DNA from: Paguma larvata
Taxonomy: Eukaryota; Chordata; Mammalia; Carnivora; Viverridae
Length of the DNA: 64,000 nucleotides
Direction of reading: 5' to 3'
NCBI GenBank assembly: GCA_030068075.1
Contig: CM057844.1
Location: 11,330,001-11,394,000, forward strand
Shown here: positions 37,573-48,866 of the stretch, in pieces
Numbering within the stretch: the first letter of the stretch is position 1
How the letters are laid out: the number at the start of each line of letters is the position of its first letter
Position numbers and translations under genes: made by a program
Notes under the pieces: generated by a model
Seen by the model: only the letters and a program-made list of their open reading frames with translations
Database searches by the model: none
Told to the model about the DNA's origin: nothing

Positions 37573-38020
37573 CAGACATACCTCATTTTATTGTGCTTCA
37601 TTTTATTGTGGTTCACAATTTTATTTTAAACAAATTGAGTATTTGTAGCAATCCTGTGCTGAGCAAGTCTATTGGCAGTATTTTTCCAACAGCATTTGTT
37701 CACTTTGTGTCTCTGTGTCACATGTTGGTAATTCTCACGATATTTCAAACTTTTTCATTATTATATTTGTTATGGTGATCTCTGGTCAGTTATTATGACC
37801 TGCTGAAAGCTCAGATGATGGTTAACATTTTTTAGCAATAAAGTATTTTTTAATTAAAATATATACATTGTTTTATTAGACATAATACTATTGCCCACTT
37901 AATAAACTACAGTATAGTGTAAACATAACTTTTATATGCACTGGAAACCACAATGTTTATTTGACTCATTTAATTGCACTGGTCTGTAATGGAAGCTGCA
38001 ATATCTCTGAGGTATGCCTA
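37573..38020 (+). mobile_element. Internally deleted Tigger1-type DNA transposon
   Basis: Starts with the inverted-repeat end 'cagacatacctcattttatt' after a TA and ends 'tctgaggtatgccta'. Internal blocks from both ends match Tigger1: 'gagcaagtctattggc' and 'aatttcaaactttttc'-like text on the left, 'gctcagatgatggttaaca' and 'tatagtgtaaacataac' on the right. The transposase region is missing; the join lies near 37785-37805. Confidence 0.88.
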
Positions 38021-38917
38021 GATCATTTTTCTTCTAGGTTTGCATTCTTCATTAGGTCTTCATTCTATGTATAATTCATGTTTTCTCCTAAGATCTGAGA
38101 GTATAAATACATACTTGCATGAATAAGGACAAAAGGAGGATGCAATGAAAGGCTTATTTCTTCATATCCATGTATAAAGAATGGAACTGTTTGCTTTTGA
38201 ATCACACTTCAGCTATCTGGCAGCATATTCTAAGAAACCCTGGAATTTTGTGGGTAAAACCACATAAGTCAAACTTTTCTTTGATTGGAACCTGCAGGAG
38301 AACAAGCTTTTGATGTCAACACTCTTATGTTCAAGGTGATATATGTCCAAATAGAAGTCATAATTTTTAAAGTTTCTTGGTGAAAAATCAATCATTGGAA
38401 AACCCTGTATATTCTTGTATAACAATGGAGGAAAAGTCTCTCTGACACATACTGTGTATTTTTGATGTAATGTTAACTTCATGTGGTTTAGCTCTTTGAC
38501 TTGAGGCATGTGTACATAACCTTCTGAACACTCATTTAGCTTATAATATGCCAATTTCCTAACAATTATTATTGTTCTAAAGTATAACATTTCACTTTTC
38601 AACATCAAATATGTACACGAAGGGAATTAAAATTTATGGGGTTTCATGAGCTTAGCACAGTGTCTTTACATAGTAAGTGTCAAAAATGGTTTCTTTTCTA
38701 TTAGATTTATTGTTGTTTTTCCCCTGATTATAAAAATAATACTACAAAAACTTAACAAAATAGGGAAAACCAACAGTCTTGTTCACAGAGTTATATATTA
38801 AGTTGCATATCTAGATCTTCCTCTAAGTGTAGATACTTAGAAAATGATATTTAGATCTGGAAGGATGTTTACATTTACACTTTACCAAAAAATATAGAGA
38901 AGTTAGTTCTGGAAAAA
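38021..38917. other. Unassigned intronic DNA with a 131-codon minus-strand frame
   Basis: A minus-strand ATG-to-stop frame at 38213-38608 encodes 131 residues. I recognise no domain, repeat origin or promoter. In AT-rich non-coding DNA of this length a frame this long can occur by chance. Confidence 0.35.
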
Positions 38918-38929
38918 TATCAAGTGATT

Positions 38930-39124
38930 TTTTTTTTTTAAGTTTATTTATTTATTTTGAGAAAGAGAAAGCATGCATGGGGGAGGGGCAGAGAGAGAAG
39001 GAGAGAGAGAGAGAATCTCAAGCAGACTCTAAACTGTCAGTGCAGGGCTTGAACTCACGACTCATGAGATCATGACCTGAGCCAAAGTCAGATGCTTACC
39101 CTACTGAACCACTTAGGTGCCCAG
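38930..39124 (-). mobile_element. Felid CAN-SINE, antisense
   Basis: T-rich left edge, 'gagatcatgacctgagcc', and a degraded head ('ccacttaggtgccc'). A perfect 12-bp target-site duplication (tatcaagtgatt) lies at 38918-38929 and 39125-39136. Confidence 0.94.
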
Positions 39125-39136
39125 TATCAAGTGATT

Positions 39137-39557
39137 CAAAAAACACTTTGACATTTTTTGAATGGTTTGTGTTTTTGGCAGTGAGTATTGTATGTGTATT
39201 CATAACATACACATATGTGTGTATGCATCTGTGCATGTATATATTGAAGGGGTGCAGAGGAAAGGAGGGAGTGGGAAGGAGAGGTAGATATATGTGAAGA
39301 GAAAATTACTGATATTAAAGTCTTAACAATGGTTTAACAATTACTGATAATGTTTTTAGGGAAATTTGTTGTTAATGCCTAATGTCTGTCACAATACATG
39401 CCAGCTAAACAGATACTGTGTATTATATCAGTTTGCATTGCTTTGTTTCATTAATTTAAGAATTTGTATACATTATTTAAAAGAGGTTCTTTCATTTGAT
39501 AATCTTAGTCATAATTTCTTTTTGATTGCTAAGAACGTTTCCTCTCCATTTACCAGT

Positions 39558-39588
<31 letters not shown>

Positions 39589-39889
39589 CAGTAGTAGTAG
39601 TAGTAGTGGTGGTGTGTGTGTAAATTAGTAATATAAGAAAACATTACTTTGTCCGTGGACCTACTGGGGAATCTGAGTGAATTGTTCCTTCTTTTGCTCT
39701 GAGTTTTTCAACTCTAGAGATGAGTCATACTTCTCCTTTAGTCTTAGCAGTTGCTGAGATCATTTGATACCCTTTACCTGTTGTGTGAATTAATGAAGGA
39801 CTTAATTTTCTAAAAAACTATTGAATACCTTTGGTAGGTTCTTTTTTTAAAGTGAACTTTTTATTTATTTATTTCTCAACAAGAGCATT
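39137..39889. other. Unassigned intronic DNA
   Basis: Contains a GTA trinucleotide repeat; nothing else was recognised. Confidence 0.4.
39558..39607. repeat. (GTA)n microsatellite
   Basis: About 16 GTA units with a single GCA interruption, followed by a short GTG/GT tail. Confidence 0.93.
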
Positions 39890-40985
39890 TTTTACTTGAA
39901 GCATACTTCAGAATACTTGGTTCTAAAAGATGTATATAAAACATCACCCCCCAGAAAAATAGAATACACATTTTCCTCAGGTATACACAGAAGAATCCTC
40001 TGGTTAAATCACATAAAAGACATAACAAATATTACATATTTAAGAGTACTGAAATCATACCAACTATATTTTCCAACCACAGTGGTACAAAACTAAAGAT
40101 CAACAATAAAACAAAGCTGAAAAATCTACAATGTTAATTTTAAATATTTAACATATAAATATTAAACAATACACTATCAACAAGCAATGGGCCAAATAGG
40201 CAGTTAAATGGCAAATCAAAATATGTTTCAAAACAAAAGAAAAAGAATACGCAATATTCCAAAACCTATGTGATGCAGCAAGAGCAGATGTTAGAGTGAA
40301 ATTTATACTATCAATGCTTGTATTAAGAAAACAAAAAGTTCAAATAAACAACATTATACCAAAAGGAACTAGAAAAAGAAGAAACTTAGCTGAAATTTAG
40401 TAGAGGAAGGAAATAACAAAGAAAAATAAGAAATTTTAAATAAATAGAGACCAAAATAACATAACATTGAAAGTTATGACCAGTTTAAAAAAAAAAAGAA
40501 AAAAAAAACAAACAAAATTGGCAAAATTGGCAGTTTACTATATTAACTGAGAAAAAAAAGAAGACTCAAAAATCAACATGGGAAATGGAAGAGAAAACAA
40601 TACAACAGATAACCACACCAATGTACAGTGTGATAACAGATAATTGTAAATAATTACATACTAATATCAGATATTTTAGAAAAAAAAACTAGATAATTCC
40701 TAAAAATGCACAAGTTACCAAGAATCAATCATGAATCTTAAAATCCAAGAAGTAGGAAATCTTCTTAAACCAAAAACAAGAATGAAAGTTGAATTAGAAA
40801 TTAAAAATCTCCCAGCACAGAAAAGCCCAAGACCACATGGTTCATTGGTGAATTCTATCAAACATTTAAAAAATAATAACAATCTTTATCAAAATCTTAC
40901 AAATAATAGAGGGAACACATTCAAAATCATTCCATGAGGCCTGTGCTACACTGATACCAAAGCAGTTTAAAAATAATACAAGAAT
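39890..40985 (+). mobile_element. Old L1 ORF2 segment, sense (left half of a convergent chimera)
   Basis: Reads as L1 ORF2 from the end of the endonuclease to the start of the reverse transcriptase: 'gatgcagcaagagcagatg', 'gaccacatggttcattggtg', 'catgaggcctgtgctac' in the right order. All frames are broken. It stops without a poly(A) and abuts L1 sequence of the opposite strand. Confidence 0.8.
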
Positions 40986-41200
40986 AAAAAAGTCTAATTT
41001 ATCCAATATAAGTATTACTACCCTGGCTTTCTTTTAACATCCATTTGTGTGATAAATGTTTCTCCATCCCCTCACTTTCAATCTGAAGATGTTTAGTTCT
41101 AAAATGAATCTCTTTTAGGTAGCATATAGATGGGTCTTGTTTTTTTTTTATCCATTCTGGCACTCTGTGTCTTTGCGTTTAGTCCATTTACATTCAAAGT

Positions 41201-41391
41201 TATTATTATTATTTTTAATGTTTGTTTTTGAGAGAGTGGGCTAGGGGCAGAGAGAGGGAGTGAGACAGAGGGTCCAAAGCAGGCTCTGCATTGACAGCAG
41301 AGAGCCTATTGTGGGGCTCAAACTCATTAACTGTGAGATCATGACCTGAGCCAAAGATAGACACCCAACTGACTGAGCTACCCAGAAGCCC
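41201..41391 (-). mobile_element. Felid CAN-SINE inside an L1
   Basis: 'ttaatgtttgtttttgagag', 'gagatcatgacctgagcc', and a degraded head ('gctacccagaagcccc'). The flanking 10-bp repeat cattcaaagt starts at 41191 and again at 41392. Confidence 0.9.
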
Positions 41392-41629
41392 CATTCAAAG
41401 TAATTATTGATAAATATGTATTTATTGCCATTTTATTATTTGTTTTGTCATTGTTTCTGGAGATTTTCTCTGATTCTTTCTTGTCTTAGTCACTTTTGGT
41501 CTCTCCTTTGCACTCAAAAAGTCTCTTTTAGTATTTCTTGCAGGTCTTGTTTAGTGGTCATGAACTCCTTTAGTCTTTGTTTGTTTGGGAAACTCTGTCT
41601 CTCCTATTCTGAATGATAGCCTTGCTGGG

Positions 41630-41668
41630 CTATCAAACATTTAAAAAATAACTACAATCTTTATCAAA
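41630..41668 (+). repeat. 39-bp copied L1 piece inserted in the antisense L1
   Basis: 37 of 39 bases match 40855-40893 in direct orientation, 775 bp to the left. It sits where the antisense L1 should run on without it ('gatagccttgctggg' to 'ttggtattcttggctgc'), with about 20 further non-L1 bases after it. Confidence 0.8.
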
Positions 41669-43350
41669 GATAAAGAACCAATCAGAGGTTGGTATTCTTG
41701 GCTGCGGATTTTTCCTATTTGGCACTTTGAATAAATCAGGGCACTCCTTTCTGGTTTGCCACATTTCTGTTGAGAAATCTGTAAATTAATCTGTAACTTC
41801 CCTTGTAAGTTATGGACTTCTTTTGTCTTGCTGATTTCAAGGTTTTTCATTTATCACTGTATTTTGTAAATTTAATTACAATATGTCTTTGGGCATGCTT
41901 TTGTTGATTTTGATGGGAGTTCTCTGTGCCTTCTGATCTGCCTGTCTGTTTCCTTCTCCAGATTAGGGAAGTTTTCTGCTGTTATTTCTTGAAATATCTT
42001 TTCTGTCCCCTTTTCTCTCTCTTCTTCTTCTGGAACTCCTATAATATGAATGTTATTACATTTGATGAAGTCACTGATTCCCTAAGTCTATTCTCATTTG
42101 TATAATTCTTCTTTATCTCTTTTATTCAGCTTCATTATTTTCCATTATTTTGTCTAATATATCTCTTATTCATTCCACCGTTTCTTTCAGCCTGCTGTTT
42201 GTTACATCAAGCCTGTTTTCCAATCTTGTTTATTGCATTCTTCATCTCTGATTGGTTCTTTAACTCTTTTATCTCTGTTGTAAGGGTCTCACTGATGTCT
42301 TCTATTCTTTTCTTAAGCCCAGCAAGTATCCTTATGATTTTTGTTTAAATTCTCCATCAGGCGTGTTACTTATATCTGTTTTGCTTAGATCTCTGACCAT
42401 GGCCTTATCTTGTTTTTTCATTTGGGATAAATTCCTCCATCTTGGCATTTTGTCTAAGTCTGCCTTCTTTTGTGTATTAGAAAAGCCAGTTATGTCTCTT
42501 GCTCCTGAAAGTAATGCCTTATGGAGTCATGTAGTGCTCAGGGTCTGGCACTTCAGGGAGTATCTCTGGTGTGTGCTGTGTGCACTGTACTCTTGGGGTT
42601 TGACTGCTCTGTCCTTTAGGCCAGTCACTTGCAAAGTCCGTCCTTGCCTGCTCTGGTCAGTGTTTGGTCCTTGGCCTGAATGTGGTGAGTTTTAACTAAG
42701 TGTGTGCTCTTGTCTGCTTCTGAAATGAAACCTGACACCAACTCCACCAGAACTGAGGCCCTGCAGAACTCTGGTCAGGAGATGTGGTGTGGACAGGAGG
42801 TTCTGCTGGTCTTCTGGGTAGGGGTGGGGAGTGGCTGTCATACTGGTACTTAGGCAAGCTTGACTGAAAAGGGCAGTACTACTAGAGCACAGGTGTGTGG
42901 GATTTGGTTTAAGCAAGTTAGGCAGCCAGTGTCCATGCTGATCTGTTCCCTTCAGGATTTTATTTTAGTTTTTAAGAGATGGGAAGCAGAAAGTCTTATG
43001 TATCTAATAGGACATTTACATTTTAATTAATGCAACTGATTTTATACAGAAAAAGTATTTCAAACGGCGCTTAATAGTTTTTTGAAAAGGCTTATCCCAC
43101 CAGTATTTATCAAAGTAGCCTTTTAATATTTGTATATATAAAAAAAATCAGCCTCTTCAGAAATCTTTTATTAGAACTTATCAACCTATAAATTAAATTT
43201 CCTTTGTCTTTACTTTGGCAGACTGTTTCTACTATTAACAAGTAGAAAATTTAAATGTAATTCTAGGCAGTGCTTCCTATTGCCATCATGTTAACCTTTT
43301 TTAGCATGTCCGAATGGTCCAAGTTCACTTCAGGGATTTAAAATGCACTC

Positions 43351-43373
43351 TTTTTTTTTTTTTTTTTTTTTTT
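43351..43373. repeat. Poly(T) run
   Basis: Twenty-three consecutive T, about 600 bp upstream of the second exon. No SINE or L1 body is attached. Confidence 0.95.
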
Positions 43374-43942
43374 AATAATTACAGAGAGTATTCACCCCTG
43401 AAGGCTATATAAGTTACTATTATAAGGTGAGAAAGATGCTATTTTATTAAGTCCACATTACAGCTGTTGATGTGACATTTTATTGAAAAGTAGGTAGAGG
43501 GAGATCCAGATTGCCCCTGGCAGTTTAGATTTCTCCCTTGCTCCCAGATATCTGGAACGCCAGAGGCAAAATGGGAGCCTCAGGCCAATTGTATATAAAC
43601 AAGTAAAGAAATTTAAAATAGAATTTTCTGTAGTTAACGAATAATGGAAATAAGAAAGAATGCTAGGAGATTCCTAGGCAGAGAATCTGAATTCCTGTAT
43701 TATGTAAATCATTCCTATGGAAAAGTGTTTTATTTTATTTTTCTCTGTTTCCTTTTGATATAGTACAGTTATTTGTTTCTTTAGTTTCTGCTGAATCTTA
43801 ATGAAAATTCTAGATTGTTCATAGAAGTCATTTCATCCATCACTGAATTATTCTCTAACACAACTGCTTCTTAAGTAGTACATAAGGGTGTTTTAGTGCT
43901 AGGAAGACAAGAAGGATATTTATAGCACTGCTTTTCCTCAAC

Positions 43943-43968
43943 CATTCTTGGTTTCCTTGGATTTCTAG
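43943..43968 (+). promoter_or_regulatory. TASP1: 3' splice site of the second TASP1 exon
   Basis: Pyrimidine-rich but interrupted tract (ttcttggtttccttggatttctag). AG lies at 43967-43968 and the exon starts at 43969. Confidence 0.88.
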
Positions 43969-44079
43969 GATGTGGGGAGCATCTTGTACGCACCATACTG
44001 GCTAGAGAATGTTCACATGCTTTACAAGCTGAAGATGCTCACCAAGCACTGTTGGAGACTATGCAAAACAAGTTTATCA
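43969..44079 (+). CDS. TASP1: TASP1 internal coding exon (taspase-1 beta subunit, central part)
   Basis: A 111-nt exon entered in phase 1. The first two bases complete a glycine codon, and it reads G-C-G-E-H-L-V-R-T-I-L-A-R-E-C-S, then continues to L-L-E-T-M-Q-N-K-F-I plus one base. With the exon at 262-340 this gives the T-S-G-C-G-E segment, which I recognise as the conserved loop near the active site of asparaginase-2 family Ntn hydrolases. From memory it covers about residues 292-329 of human taspase-1. It is bounded by tttctag and gtaagt. There is no stop or frameshift. It both begins and ends in phase 1, so skipping it keeps the frame and deletes 37 residues. Confidence 0.96.
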
Positions 44080-44085
44080 GTAAGT
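44077..44085 (+). promoter_or_regulatory. TASP1: 5' splice site of the second TASP1 exon
   Basis: tca|gtaagt. The intronic six bases match the consensus perfectly, much stronger than the donor at 341. Confidence 0.9.
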
Positions 44086-45399
44086 ATAACATTAAAAAAT
44101 TATGTTCTTCTAAATATAAATTGATTTACTGGGCTGTAAACTGGTCGGTTACCTCATTTTGCCACAAGATCTAGCTCCAGTGCCTAGGATAGACTTAGCC
44201 CTTCAATTAATGCTGGTCATGAAAAGAGATTATACCAGATACCTACTAGTGCATGAAATTTGCCATATAACTAATCTAATGCCTAGGCTATGAGACATTA
44301 TCTAGGATTAGAGTGATATATAGTAGCATAAATCTTACTAAAACAAAATTCAAGGGACGACATCCTTTAAAAGTTTTATAATACACTTTGACTCTTTTTT
44401 TAGTGTTATATTGATGAATCTGGTACTGCCATGTGCAGTTGTATAAGGTTGAACTGAAATCTTGCCTGGGCTCCATTTGCCAAGCTGTGTAACCAAATGT
44501 GAAGCTGCATCAGTTTGGAGAGAGGGGTGCCTTTTTCTAATCTGTAGAAAGGCGTTGTATAGCCTAGCAGTGGCTCTATCCATAACTGCTACTATGGGTT
44601 AAAACTATTTGATTTAGTGTGATTTTTCTCATCATGTAACATTGAGCTTACCATTTTGGAAAGACTAGTGAAGTTGTATAAGATATATAAAGTATGGTTA
44701 AAAATAAGGTAATGACCCATGAATAAATTAGAGAAAGTGTATTACAGCGTTAGTGTGGGAGGTTGTGTCTTTACTTGGAGAATTACGACAGGGCATTATA
44801 ATATGCTAGCTATGTGATGAGGACAACACAGACAAAAGTCACAGAAGGCCTTAAAATCTCAGCATAGGAGTTCACATTTGATCTGATACAAAGAAGAGAA
44901 TCCTTATGTGTTTCTAAGTTGACAAATAAAATGGTTTCTTGGGGGAGAGTTTATAAAGTACATCTAAGATGGTCCAAGACCATTTCTGTAAGAAAGAGAC
45001 ATTAGAGGCTGGGAATGGGCCAAGGAATGGAGAGGATGGAGGAAATGGAGAAATTGGAAATATTGGTAGATTCAGATTTTGAGACTAGGTAGATATAGCC
45101 CTCTGGGTCAAATCAGGACATAAAAACGTTAACATTAGGTTAATCAGGGGAAGCTTAATATAAAGATTTGTTAACTATGTTGAAAGAATAGCTATAAGAT
45201 ATAAAGAAACTCTGTGTGGTACTCTAGAGTGGAGAGTGTCCAAGGAAGGATGTACTTATAAGGGGTATAAATCTTGATGAAGAAGGTATGGTTTGGCCAC
45301 CGGATAGCAGAGAAGTTCACTGTTTTCACCAGTCTGGGACTAGTCTGAAGTTGCTGAGCAAACAATAGGCCACTCTCTAGACTGCAGACAGAGAGCAGA

Positions 45400-46015
45400 T
45401 GATCAGTACCCAGTGGCTGGGTGTATAGTGGGAGCCTGGCGCCAGTGGAGGCAGAGGACATAGAGGACTTCAGAGCCCACAGGCCACAGAGGGCTTACAG
45501 AGGGGCTGACTACTTGGTGTTTGACCCTCTGGGCCACAGGGGCTACATGCACACTATGCAGGGCCTTGCTAATGGAGTCTTGTGCAGCTACAGCAGGCCT
45601 GTTGCTAAGCCCAGGCTTAGATGTCAAAGTCACAGAGGCACTGTCTTCACATCCACACTGTCTTTCCTCCCCAGGCCATGATGGATATTGTAGGAATGGT
45701 GGCTATTGTAACTGTTTATCTTCTCTAACTCAGCTGAATGTCTGACTCCTTGCCTTCATTCTGCTAGTTCCTTCTATGTAAGCCTAGTCTCTTTATACAT
45801 GTCATTTTATATTTGTTTGCCACTTTTCCCTCCAGCATCGGGATTCAACGGAGCTTCTTTGTCATTGTGGGAGGGACCATCTGGTTCATGGTCACTCTCT
45901 TCCCACTGTTGGCTTCTGCTGAGATAGGACTTGCCCTCCACTTCCTTATGGGTCCCTGGCTTCTATTGCTACTAAATTCACTATGTTTATTGGTCTTTTT
46001 GGTCTTTTTGTAGTC
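45400..46015. other. GC-richer block of unknown origin
   Basis: Visibly richer in G+C than its surroundings. Partial open frames exist on the + strand (45421-45681 and 45813-46013; the second is hydrophobic). I recognise no family, and no exon signals were established. It could be an old repeat, a decayed pseudogene or unique sequence. Confidence 0.35.
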
Positions 46016-46133
46016 TCTGACTTCTTTGTCTACTTACAGTAGATGCTAGTGGTAGTAGAATCATATGGTCTGAAACTTCTGGAATAGTCAATGGGAATTT
46101 CAAGTCCTCATGGCCCATGTATATAAGGCCAGT

Positions 46134-46160
46134 TTTTTTGTTTGTTTGTTTGTTTGTTTT
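46134..46160. repeat. (TTTG)n microsatellite
   Basis: About six TTTG units flanked by T-rich sequence. Confidence 0.85.
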
Positions 46161-46764
46161 GTTTTTTACTTTACTTTACTCTTAGAGCATCTTACTGTCC
46201 TGAGGGAATGGGTACCTTTTCTACCTGGCTTTTTGTGTCTTGAGGCCCCCTCTATTCTTGGATCCTTAAGATATAGGTAGGGCTTTTTTATTTGTCTCCT
46301 CTTTTTCCTCCACCCTTACCAGCTTAGAAAGAGAGACAGAAACCTATACCAGTGATCAATTCTTTTCTTCTGGTTTTCCCACAAATGCCCAGTGTGTCCA
46401 GTCACAGTCCAACCCCAGTCCTACCTTTAGGGTACTTATGGGGAGCTCCAAACTATTTATCTTGCCACATTTTAGGTTTTACCTGCTAAAATCATATTTC
46501 ATTCTAGAGCTGTCTGTACTTAGAATATATGAAAGTCCACTTAGAAGCTCAAAGGATAAAACTTATTCAGCTATATAAATATACAACTGATGGGATCAAT
46601 GGACCTTTGTTCTGGGGATGGAGATAAAACTATATTTCATTATTGTACAGGCCTTTAGTAAGTATTTTGCTTTATTAGGAAAGATTTTTAGGGCAGAGAG
46701 AGAAAGAAAAACAGATTATGGACAGGAAAGAATTAGATATATCTGAAGGAAGAACAGAGCGAAT

Positions 46765-47000
46765 AACTATAGGAACATAATTCAATATGAAGAGATTTGT
46801 ACAGGTGCTTTCTTACAGTTATTTGAACTGAGGTTATGAAGACATAATTATATGCATGCTAGCAAGAATTGCCTGATAGAAAAACTATAGGAACATAATT
46901 CAATATGAAGAGATTTGTACAGGTGCTTTCTTACAGTTATTTGAACTGAGGTTATGAAGACATAATTATATGCATGCTAGCAAGAATTGCCTGATAGAAA
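46765..47000. repeat. Perfect 118-bp tandem duplication
   Basis: Copies at 46765-46882 and 46883-47000 are identical base for base. The unit begins aactataggaacataattc and ends gcctgatagaaa. It resembles no mobile element known to me. Confidence 0.95.
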
Positions 47001-48099
47001 AATGTGAGCTGAGGAATGAGTTAGGGATAGGCCTTCGAGGTCAGTGCCTCATGGTTTCTCAGAAATTGGTTGATTACATTTGTGTCACTATATCGTCAAA
47101 TATATCAGAATCAGACTTAGGCATTTTGGTCTTTTGTTTTAATAATTACCAACTGTTGATTCCTGTTTTAAAAGAAATAAAATTTTTGGCCTTAATAACA
47201 CATATAATTTATATAATCTGGTATCGGTTATCTAGCTATATTAGAAACATTCTTAGAACATTAGTGGGAAGGAATAGCAAGAGTTGAAAACTGGATGCTC
47301 AGGAGAAGTTAACTTCCTGGGAACCAATGGTGGGTGTGGAACTATGGCATGTGGCAACTTTACTGAGTCTGAAACTATAGATTCACCAGCTAGTTGTACC
47401 TTTCCAGATTTAGGTCCATGCTAAGGAGTTCCTGAATTCTACTCTGTCTCTTCTGTTACCTGTCCTCCTTTTCCCTAGCTCTTTGAAGCTACTCAGACAG
47501 CTGGACTGCAGTATTTCATTCTGCCACTGGATCCCATGACCTAATGCATATTGGACCCCATCTTAAAAAATTCCGGAATCATGGAAAGAAATAAGAAACT
47601 TCAGAGCTCACTTGATTGACTCTGTTTATTTAATAATTGGAGAAACTTAAGTTTCCAAGTTTAATTACTTGTCCATGTCACTTAGTGTAAGTCTTCCTGT
47701 AAGATCATACTGCCCTTTTTTTATTTTTATTTATTAATTTTTTTTAAGTAAAATGAATGGGAAATATAGGAGGAGAATGTTTTGGTGGTTAGCAGAGTTG
47801 GGTTCTCCTCTCTACTCTGTGTCTGACTCACTGGATATAACAAGTTACTTAAGCTGTTTTGTTTTCTTAAAAAAAAAATTAGGCAAGAGACAGCTTCTAA
47901 ATTTCTTTTCCACGCTAAGTTCTATGAATTCTCTACATTTTCAACCTGAAAATATGAAATTCTTTTTAATCAGGTGATTTGGAAATGAGATTGGAAAATG
48001 AAAATTTTCCAGAACCACTTGGGAATTTTCAGGAAACACAGATAATATTTATAAAGTCGATAGGATGAAATAGAGTTTACCAGAGGCCTGAACAAGGAG

Positions 48100-48230
48100 C
48101 AAGGAGGTTGGGTTCTTTCCTCTTTTAACAGTGATGAAATTAGTTGTTTGTTGTAGGACAAGTCTCTTTGTTCTCAGTTTCCTCATGTGTAAAATGAGAG
48201 GCCAGAAAGTCCCTTCTAGCTCCAAAATTT
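48100..48230 (+). repeat. MIR (probable)
   Basis: 'ggacaagtctctttgttctc' and 'agtttcctcatgtgtaaaat' are in MIR consensus order. Confidence 0.7.
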
Positions 48231-48866
48231 TGTTTGATCCTTGGTTTGTTCACAGGCCAATCTAAACTATTTGTGTGAACCTGTAGTCTTAAATCAAATT
48301 GCTCCTTAATTGAAGCTATGATTAAAATACTTAATGGTGGATCTGAAGTTCCTATTTGAAGTAATTTTGTTGAAATCTTCTGGCAATGACTGAGATAAGC
48401 TAGCAAACACTTTCTCGGTTTTATGGAAAGATGCCACTATATTCTTCCTCTCTTGCTTCTTTTGCTTTTTCTTTAAAGAATCATGCACATAGATAATATA
48501 TCTAAAGATTCAAATTGCAATGGATACATAGAAAAATTTTATATAATAATCAAGACAGATATCCTTTTCCATTTACTGTAAGTCTCATTGCTTTTGCCAG
48601 AAAGAACCTCTATTTAGTATGTGTCTTTATAGAATATTCTTTTTGTCCATGCACATACACCTCTCTCTCTCTCTCTCTCTCTCTGTCTCATCATTTATAA
48701 CAATTATAGAAGAGATTTCTAACATATTGTTTTGGGAAATATTTTTCACTTAACATATCTTGATGCTTTTAATGTGTCAGTATTATAGATTTATAGCGGA
48801 ATATTCTCTGGTTCCATAATTTATCAGTTTCCCTACTGAGAGAGATTCATGTTGTCTGTAATTTTT

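Larger units (their letters stand above)
40990..42950 (-). mobile_element. L1 5' part (5' UTR, ORF1, start of ORF2), antisense
   Basis: In the minus sense it runs from a 5' UTR (about 42500-42950) through ORF1 to the endonuclease start of ORF2. It lacks everything 3' of that and has no poly(A). The text is parallel to 19500-20900 of the full-length L1 ('ccatcccctcactttcaatc', 'gcatatagatgggtcttg'). It is interrupted by the SINE at 41201-41391 and carries a foreign 39-bp piece at 41630-41668. Confidence 0.82.
42951..43968. other. TASP1: Unique intronic DNA before the second exon
   Basis: Repeat-poor apart from a 23-T run at 43351-43373. No other feature was recognised. Confidence 0.5.
44086..48854. 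other. Repeat-poor intronic DNA
   Basis: No SINE or L1 was recognised in about 4.8 kb. It contains a GC-richer block (about 45400-46015), a TTTG repeat (46134-46160), a 118-bp perfect tandem duplication (46765-47000), MIR-like traces near 47780-47860 and 48100-48230, and a CT repeat near 48660-48684. Confidence 0.5.

Noticed and set aside
38213..38608. Annotation of the 131-codon minus frame as a gene
   Set aside because: No recognised domain, splice context or promoter, and the length is plausible by chance; kept only as a low-interest finding.
39558..39607. Regular repeat considered as an array-type locus
   Set aside because: It is a plain GTA microsatellite without spacers; CRISPR arrays are not expected in this genome.
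45421..45681. 86-codon plus-strand frame in the GC-richer block
   Set aside because: No homology recognised and no splice or start context; described as an unassigned block.
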